NCBI RefSeq assembly: GCF_006542665.1
Contig: NZ_AP019735.1
Span: 2,604,001 to 2,668,000 of the forward strand
Source: Alistipes communis
Lineage (GTDB): Bacteria; Bacteroidota; Bacteroidia; Bacteroidales; Rikenellaceae
Length of the DNA: 64,000 bases
Direction of reading: 5' to 3'
Shown: in pieces, positions 60,060 to 64,000 of the stretch
How the letters are laid out: every line of letters begins with the position of its first letter
How positions within the stretch are numbered: the stretch's first letter is position 1
Position numbers and translations under genes: made by a program
The notes under the pieces: model-generated
Told to the model about the DNA's origin: nothing
Seen by the model: the letters and a program-made list of their open reading frames with translations, nothing else
The model's database searches: none

Positions 60060-60192
60060 CGGGACTGTGACAGACGTTTTCGGGCGACTAACCGGTCGTA
60101 ACCGATTTGCTGGTTGTATGTGGGACGAATGCATTGTCGTGAATTTTTCCGACGAACGATTCGCTGTGTCTCGAAGAAAATCACTTCTATTG

Positions 60193-60569
60193 TCTTTCCG
60201 GTAAGATTCCACGCCGGTGCGTCGGTAGCGAGTCGGGTTTCCCGTGAAGTCCCTCCCCGAGGGAGGGATTTAGGGTGGGGTATGATCGGTACTCACGGCG
60301 TGCCGCCGTGGAGCTACCGCCGGACGGAACGGGCATGCAGCCGGAAATCCTATCGAACGGACGGGTTTGCAACGTTCCGAAGTATCCGGTCTTTCCGGTA
60401 AGATTCCACGCCGGTGCGTCGGGAGCGAGTCGGGTTTCCCGCGAAGTCCCTCCCCGAGGGAGGGATTTAGGGTGGGGTATGGTCGGTCATCACGGCGTGC
60501 CGCCGTGGAGCTACCGCCGGACGGAACGGGCGTGCAGCCGGAAATCCTATCGAACGGACGGGTTTGCAA
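60193..60569. repeat. Two tandem copies of a 180-bp sequence (period 197 bp)
   Basis: Copy 1 (60193-60372) and copy 2 (60390-60569) are the same length with only a few substitutions and no indels, separated by 17 bp. Each holds short palindromes (CCCTCCC-CGA-GGGAGGG and CACGGCG-TGC-CGCCGTG). The 565-bp gap between uvrA and the DUF4251 gene is otherwise empty. Confidence 0.88.
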
Positions 60570-60624
60570 TATGTTGTGGCAAGGAGTTTGCGTTGACATC
60601 GGTCAAATGCAAACTCTTTTGCCT

Positions 60625-61200
60625 ATGAAACGTATTATCGTATGGATGGCTGCCGCTGCCGTAGTGGTATCGGCTGTCGCAGTTACGGCCCAACAGCAGT
60701 CGAAGTCTCAGCGGGCCCAAACCAAATCTCAACGCACGGAGGTGCGCGAGCAGCGCCACGAAGAGCGTGTGAAGCGGCGCGCCGAACGGCTGGCCGCCTT
60801 CGAAAAGCACATGGACTCGATCATCCTGTCGCGCAATTTCCAGTTCAACCCTTCGAGTATGCAGCGTCAGCCGGCGGGTCCCGTGCGCCAGTTGATCAAT
60901 CCCAACTTCACGGTCGGGTTCTGGGACGGCACGGTGGACGTCTGCCTTCCCTACATCAAGGGCTATGTTCCTCCCTATTACTACACGGTGCTCAACTACG
61001 TGCTTCCGTCGGTCGAGGGGTACCGTGCCGAACAGACCAACGAAGGCTGGATCGTGACCTTCTCCACCACGCTCTTCTCGGCCAACGATTACACCTTCAC
61101 CTTCGACATCTACTCGTCGTCGGGAGGCGCCAACCTCACCATTTCGTCGGTCTGGTACAATCCCGTACAGTACTCCGGCACTATTACGCAGGTGTATTGA
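60625..61200 (+). CDS. DUF4251 domain protein, exported
   Basis: A 191-residue protein: signal MKRIIVWMAAAAVVVSAVAV, then a charged helical linker (about 25-60, repeated Arg/Glu/Gln), and a DUF4251-like beta domain with DGTVDVCLPYIKGYVPPYYY (near 108-127) and WIVTFSTTLFSANDYTFTFD. The family is common in Bacteroidales and has no known role. It is followed by a strong bidirectional terminator. Confidence 0.85.
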   Translation: MKRIIVWMAAAAVVVSAVAVTAQQQSKSQRAQTKSQRTEVREQRHEERVKRRAERLAAFEKHMDSIILSRNFQFNPSSMQRQPAGPVRQLINPNFTVGFWDGTVDVCLPYIKGYVPPYYYTVLNYVLPSVEGYRAEQTNEGWIVTFSTTLFSANDYTFTFDIYSSSGGANLTISSVWYNPVQYSGTITQVY

Positions 61201-61215
61201 TCCCTCCGCTTTTTG

Positions 61216-61254
61216 ACGAGGTGCTGTCTGATTCTTTTTCAGACAGCACCTCGT
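61216..61254. terminator. Bidirectional terminator
   Basis: A perfect 16-bp stem (61216-61231 with 61239-61254) with a 7-base loop, between convergent genes. Confidence 0.85.
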
Positions 61255-61273
61255 GATTTTCGATCCGGATTGT

Positions 61274-61471
61274 CTAACTGCAAGTGTGCAGCAATAGCAG
61301 GATCGTCAGAATGACCGACGGATAACCCAGACATCCGAACCGATTTAAGTCGTCCGACAGGCTCGGCTCGCCGAATTCGGTACGGCAGTAGGGACATTTG
61401 CGGGCCTCCGAGGGGATGATCATTCCGCATTCGGGACATTTCTTCGTTTCGTTTCCGAAAAGAATACCCAT
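61274..61471 (-). CDS. Zinc-ribbon membrane protein, 65 residues
   Basis: A small protein with an N-terminal zinc ribbon (CPECG at 14-18 and CPYCR at 28-32) and one C-terminal hydrophobic segment (GYPSVILTILLLLHTCS). The start at 61471 is chosen because the zinc ribbon is complete from there. It follows the secreted protein gene by 2 bp. The function is unknown. Confidence 0.7.
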   Translation of the reverse strand: MGILFGNETKKCPECGMIIPSEARKCPYCRTEFGEPSLSDDLNRFGCLGYPSVILTILLLLHTCS

Positions 61472-61473
61472 TT

Positions 61474-61869
61474 TCAGTTGAAATAATAGGTCATCCCGTT
61501 GTCGGCCGTCGTCATATAGCGTGACGAAAGGCGTCTGTTGAGTACTCCGGTCAGTTTGCGCGGATTGTAATCGGGATTGGATACGACTCGGCCTTTTTTG
61601 TAGCCGTTGTGGAAAATCTTGATCCAGGAATCTCCGGTGCTGGTGTCTTCGAAAATTTCCGCATTGCAATCGAACCAGGAGACCTGGTTGAAATAGTATG
61701 CGGTCGTGTGTCTTTCGTGCACCATCTCCGCCGAGGCGTTGTCGCTCGGAAGGACCGACGTGAGCGATGCCGGTGCATTCGCATCGTTTGTGGCGGCAGC
61801 CGCAGCGAGGAAATGAAGCGAGAACAAAGCGGCGGTTGCGAAACAGGTTAGAAGAGATGCTTTTTCCAT
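61474..61869 (-). CDS. Small exported protein
   Basis: A 131-residue protein with a signal peptide (MEKASLLTCFATAALFSLHF, then LAAAAA). The mature part is Tyr- and Asn-rich (TTAYYFNQVSWFDCNAEIFE) with a terminal TTADNGMTYYFN. No family is recognised. Its promoter carries a G9 tract in the spacer (see 61933-61963). It is cotranscribed with the zinc-ribbon gene. Confidence 0.68.
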   Translation of the reverse strand: MEKASLLTCFATAALFSLHFLAAAAATNDANAPASLTSVLPSDNASAEMVHERHTTAYYFNQVSWFDCNAEIFEDTSTGDSWIKIFHNGYKKGRVVSNPDYNPRKLTGVLNRRLSSRYMTTADNGMTYYFN

Positions 61870-61932
61870 AGAAAATGATTGTTGCTCCGGTCTTTCGGCT
61901 TTCCGGTCTGCCTGCTTCGGAATTGAAGCGGA

Positions 61933-61963
61933 CAAATTTACCCCCCCCCGTGACTTTTCCAAA
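61933..61963 (-). promoter_or_regulatory. Promoter with G9 tract in its spacer: TTTG, 19 bp, TAAATTTG
   Basis: On the minus strand, TTTG (61960-61963) and TAAATTTG (61933-61940) are separated by 19 bp, of which nine are a G run (61941-61949). Changes in run length would change the spacing. Confidence 0.75.
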
Positions 61964-62072
61964 TTTTCAGATGGAAAATATCCGATTTGTCGATAGAATC
62001 GTCGTATTATCCGGTGAAAGAAAAGCAAACAAAAAAGCCACTGATCGCTCAGTGGCTCTGAAAGGAAGTTTG

Positions 62073-62147
62073 TCGGGATACCGAGATTCGAACTCGGGAC
62101 CTCCAACTCCCGAAGCTGGCGCGCTAACCGGGCTGCGCTACATCCCG
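62073..62147 (-). tRNA. tRNA-Pro (anticodon CGG)
   Basis: A 75-nt cloverleaf on the minus strand: acceptor CGGGATG with TATCCCG, anticodon arm CCAGC-TTCGGGA-GTTGG, and T arm around GTTCGAATC. CCA is not encoded. Confidence 0.94.
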
Positions 62148-62224
62148 AAAACTTGTCGAACGGAGATCGTGCCGAAGCATCGAACGGGAACTCCGCCCGT
62201 GAAAGAACTTCCTTTTTCTGATCG

Positions 62225-62299
62225 TCGGGGTAACAAGATTCGAACTTGTGACCCCCTGCTCCCAAAGCAGGTGCGCTAACCGGACTGCGCCACACCCCG
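62225..62299 (-). tRNA. tRNA-Pro (anticodon TGG)
   Basis: A 75-nt cloverleaf on the minus strand: acceptor CGGGGTG with TACCCCG, anticodon arm CCTGC-TTTGGGA-GCAGG, and T arm around GTTCGAATC. It is the first of a tandem tRNA-Pro pair, 77 bp apart. Confidence 0.95.
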
Positions 62300-62483
62300 A
62301 GGTCGTTCGAAACCAATTTCCCAATCGATTTCGGTGTGCAAAGATACACGCTTTTTTGGTTATTACAAACTTTTCGGCAAGAAAAATCGTTCTCCCGGTC
62401 GGATGCCGCCGCCGTGCGGTACGGAATCGCCTATCGTCGTCGGCTCCGTACTCCTGCCGGGCGAAGCCCCGCTCCGAGACCGT

Positions 62484-63290
62484 TCAACGCTGGAAGCGGA
62501 TCGTGAAGCGGCGGATACGGCGCGTCACGAAGTCGGGCATGTAGAAGAACAGCGGTACGAACAGGCGGTTCCACCAGTCGGGGACGATGCAGCGGCGGCC
62601 GCGCCACAGCGCGCGCAGCCCCCGCCGCGCACAGCTGTCGGGCGAAATCAGCACGCCCAGCCGCCGGCCGATATGCTGCCATTTGGGCGAGAGCCCGTAG
62701 AGGTCGGTCGCCACGCCGGCGGGACACACGGCCGTCACGCGGACGCCTCGCTCGGCGACCTCTTTGGCGAAGGCTTTCGAGAAACAGCGCACGTAGGCCT
62801 TGGTGGCGGTGTAGAGCGCCATGCCCGGGAAGGGCATCCAGACCGAGTAGGAGGACATGTTTAGGATGTATCCGCTGCCGCGCCGCGCCATGTCGGCCCC
62901 GAAGGCGCGGCAGTTTTTCGAGAGCGTCAGGTCGTGCAGCAGGATCATCCGTTCGATCCGTTCGACGGGGGTGGCAAGGATGTCGAGATAGGAGAAGACG
63001 CCCGCGTTGTTGACGAGTACCTCCACCTCGGCGCCCAGCCGTGCGACGGCGGCGTACAGCTCCTCCGACGCCTCCATGCGCGCCATGTCCATGACAAGGG
63101 TATCAATCGTGACGCCGTGCGCCGCCGCCAACTCCTGCCGTGCGGTGTCGAGCGTGCCGCCGTCGCGGTCGACGAGAATCAGCCGGTAGCCCAGGGCCGC
63201 CAGCCGTTCGGCATAGCAGCGGCCGATGCCGTGGGCGGCGCCCGTCACGAGCGCCGTCTTCGAATCGGTTGCGATCGTGTGCTTTTTCAT
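62484..63290 (-). CDS. Short-chain dehydrogenase/reductase
   Basis: A 268-residue classical SDR. The cofactor motif is TGAAHGIG (16-23), followed by NNAG (near 94), and the catalytic set Ser (NMSSYS), Tyr and Lys (YTATKAY, near 158-164). LVDRD at the end of strand 2 favours NAD(H). The C-terminus is long, basic and hydrophobic (WWNRLFVPLFFYMPDFVTRR), suggesting membrane contact and a lipid-like substrate. It lies 2 bp after the next gene (OYE family) on the same strand, so they form an operon. Confidence 0.86.
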   Translation of the reverse strand: MKKHTIATDSKTALVTGAAHGIGRCYAERLAALGYRLILVDRDGGTLDTARQELAAAHGVTIDTLVMDMARMEASEELYAAVARLGAEVEVLVNNAGVFSYLDILATPVERIERMILLHDLTLSKNCRAFGADMARRGSGYILNMSSYSVWMPFPGMALYTATKAYVRCFSKAFAKEVAERGVRVTAVCPAGVATDLYGLSPKWQHIGRRLGVLISPDSCARRGLRALWRGRRCIVPDWWNRLFVPLFFYMPDFVTRRIRRFTIRFQR

Positions 63291-63292
63291 CG

Positions 63293-64000
63293 TTACGGGA
63301 GTTTTGCCAGTTCTTCGCGGATCTTGCGCGGCAGGTCGGGGCAGTGTTTGCAGCACTGCATGTCGAGCGAATACATGCGGGCGATGCAGTAGTTGCGATG
63401 GTCGCACGCGCTGCGTGTCGAGCGGTCGCCCTCGCGCAGTTTGTCGACGAAAGCCGGATCGTTGACCAGCGCGCGGGCCATCTGCACCAGTTCGAACCCG
63501 CTGTCGAGCGCACGTTCGATTCCTTCGCGGCTCACCAGCCCGCCCACGTAGACCAGCGGCAGTTTCAGCTCGGCGCGGAACTTTTTGGCGTTTTCCAGGA
63601 AGAAGCACTCTTCGAAAGGGTATTGTTTAATCATATACCGTCCGAAGAGCCGCACGAAGATGCGCAGCCACCACTGCATGTAGTAACTCATCGTGTAGAG
63701 CGGAATGATGCCCCGCATGACGGCCATCGGCGCCTTGCTCACGAAACCCGACGAGAGGACGATGCCGTCGACGCCGTAGGTTTCGATCGCGCGGGCGATT
63801 TCGAGGCTTTCGGGGATTTCGATGCCGCCCTTGAAACCGTCCTCCATGTTGTGTTTCACCAGTACGGCCATGTTCCGGCGGGCGGCCGTTTCCATCACTT
63901 CGTCCAGACACATCCTGAGAAAGCGCATCCGGTTCGGGAGCGAGCCGCCGTACTCGTCGCGGCGGCGGTTGGTGTAGGGCGAGAGGAACTGCGAGATGAG
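63293..64000 (-). CDS. Old Yellow Enzyme family NADH:flavin oxidoreductase, N-terminus beyond right edge
   Basis: The C-terminal 235 residues of an FMN-dependent ene-reductase-like protein. At the window edge it reads LISQFLSPYTNRRRDEYGGS, LPNRMRFL, the OYE-family segment. Then come the FMN phosphate-binding part VYVGGLVSREGIERALDSGF and the tail DLVQMARALVNDP-like GFELVQMARALVNDPAFVDK. A Cys-rich end (CDHRNYCIARMYSLDMQCCK, then HCPD) resembles the iron-sulphur region in 2,4-dienoyl-CoA-reductase-type members but is short. Confidence 0.85.
   Translation of the reverse strand, partial: LISQFLSPYTNRRRDEYGGSLPNRMRFLRMCLDEVMETAARRNMAVLVKHNMEDGFKGGIEIPESLEIARAIETYGVDGIVLSSGFVSKAPMAVMRGIIPLYTMSYYMQWWLRIFVRLFGRYMIKQYPFEECFFLENAKKFRAELKLPLVYVGGLVSREGIERALDSGFELVQMARALVNDPAFVDKLREGDRSTRSACDHRNYCIARMYSLDMQCCKHCPDLPRKIREELAKLP

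Noticed and set aside
60193..60569. The tandem 180-bp repeat as a CRISPR array
   Set aside because: Only two copies, units far too long, no spacers of uniform size and no cas genes nearby.

Overview
The window looks like the chromosome of a GC-rich member of the Bacteroidales, most likely Alistipes or a close relative in the Rikenellaceae. This rests on many promoters of the Bacteroidetes type (TTTG, about 20 bp, TAnnTTTG), near absence of Shine-Dalgarno sites, and lineage-typical genes: a fimbrillin-like lipoprotein with a FISUMP-like tail, DUF4294, DUF4251, DUF1573 next to yajC, DUF2795, and a nusB with a long N-terminal extension. The genus is inferred; no marker gene fixes it.

Chromosomal part, left (1-24853). 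In order: a lipoprotein cut by the left edge, acyl-ACP thioesterase, bacterioferritin-like ferritin, K+-dependent membrane pyrophosphatase, DsbD plus a glycosyltransferase, an MFS transporter, a large TPR protein, Era, a small exported protein with a probable frameshift, Ffh, AraD, a glycerophosphodiesterase divergent from a DeoR regulator, a small peptide plus fimbrillin-like lipoprotein, DUF4294, a hotdog thioesterase, tRNA-Gln, a GlsB-like membrane protein, a TSCPD protein and a second MFS transporter.

Integrated element (24854-49629). A 24-bp direct repeat with one mismatch flanks about 24.7 kb. The right copy is the 3' end of an intact DUF2795 gene, and the left copy repeats the same last codons with one synonymous change. 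The element carries a tyrosine integrase just inside its right end, then a membrane protein, a helix-turn-helix protein, a DUF3987 ATPase, a primase-like DUF6371 protein, a MobV relaxase and a candidate oriT. It has no conjugation pore genes, so it looks mobilizable rather than self-transmissible. It has two cargo blocks. One is a strongly AT-rich defence cassette: AbiH, an RloC/PrrC-like AAA nuclease and a dGTPase-like HD protein. The other is a GC-rich run of eleven same-strand genes behind a TetR regulator, with two ankyrin-repeat proteins, two DUF1266 proteins, lipoproteins, membrane proteins and an 827-residue protein of unknown function. That run is the best candidate for an undescribed system.

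Chromosomal part, right (49606-64000). DUF2795 gene, a three-gene operon (HI0933-like flavoprotein, short methyltransferase-like protein, PduO-type cobalamin adenosyltransferase), a divergent nusB-DUF1573-yajC group, a methyltransferase with a CvfB-like RNA-binding protein, a nitrilase-family amidase, uvrA, a 180-bp sequence present twice in tandem, DUF4251, two small exported or membrane proteins, two tRNA-Pro genes, a short-chain dehydrogenase and an Old Yellow Enzyme family protein cut by the right edge.

Three 9-base G/C homopolymers and one T8 tract sit in places that matter (inside a surface-lipoprotein gene, between the -33 and -7 boxes of a promoter, after a stop codon, and in a signal peptide). 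They suggest slippage-driven variation or sequencing error.
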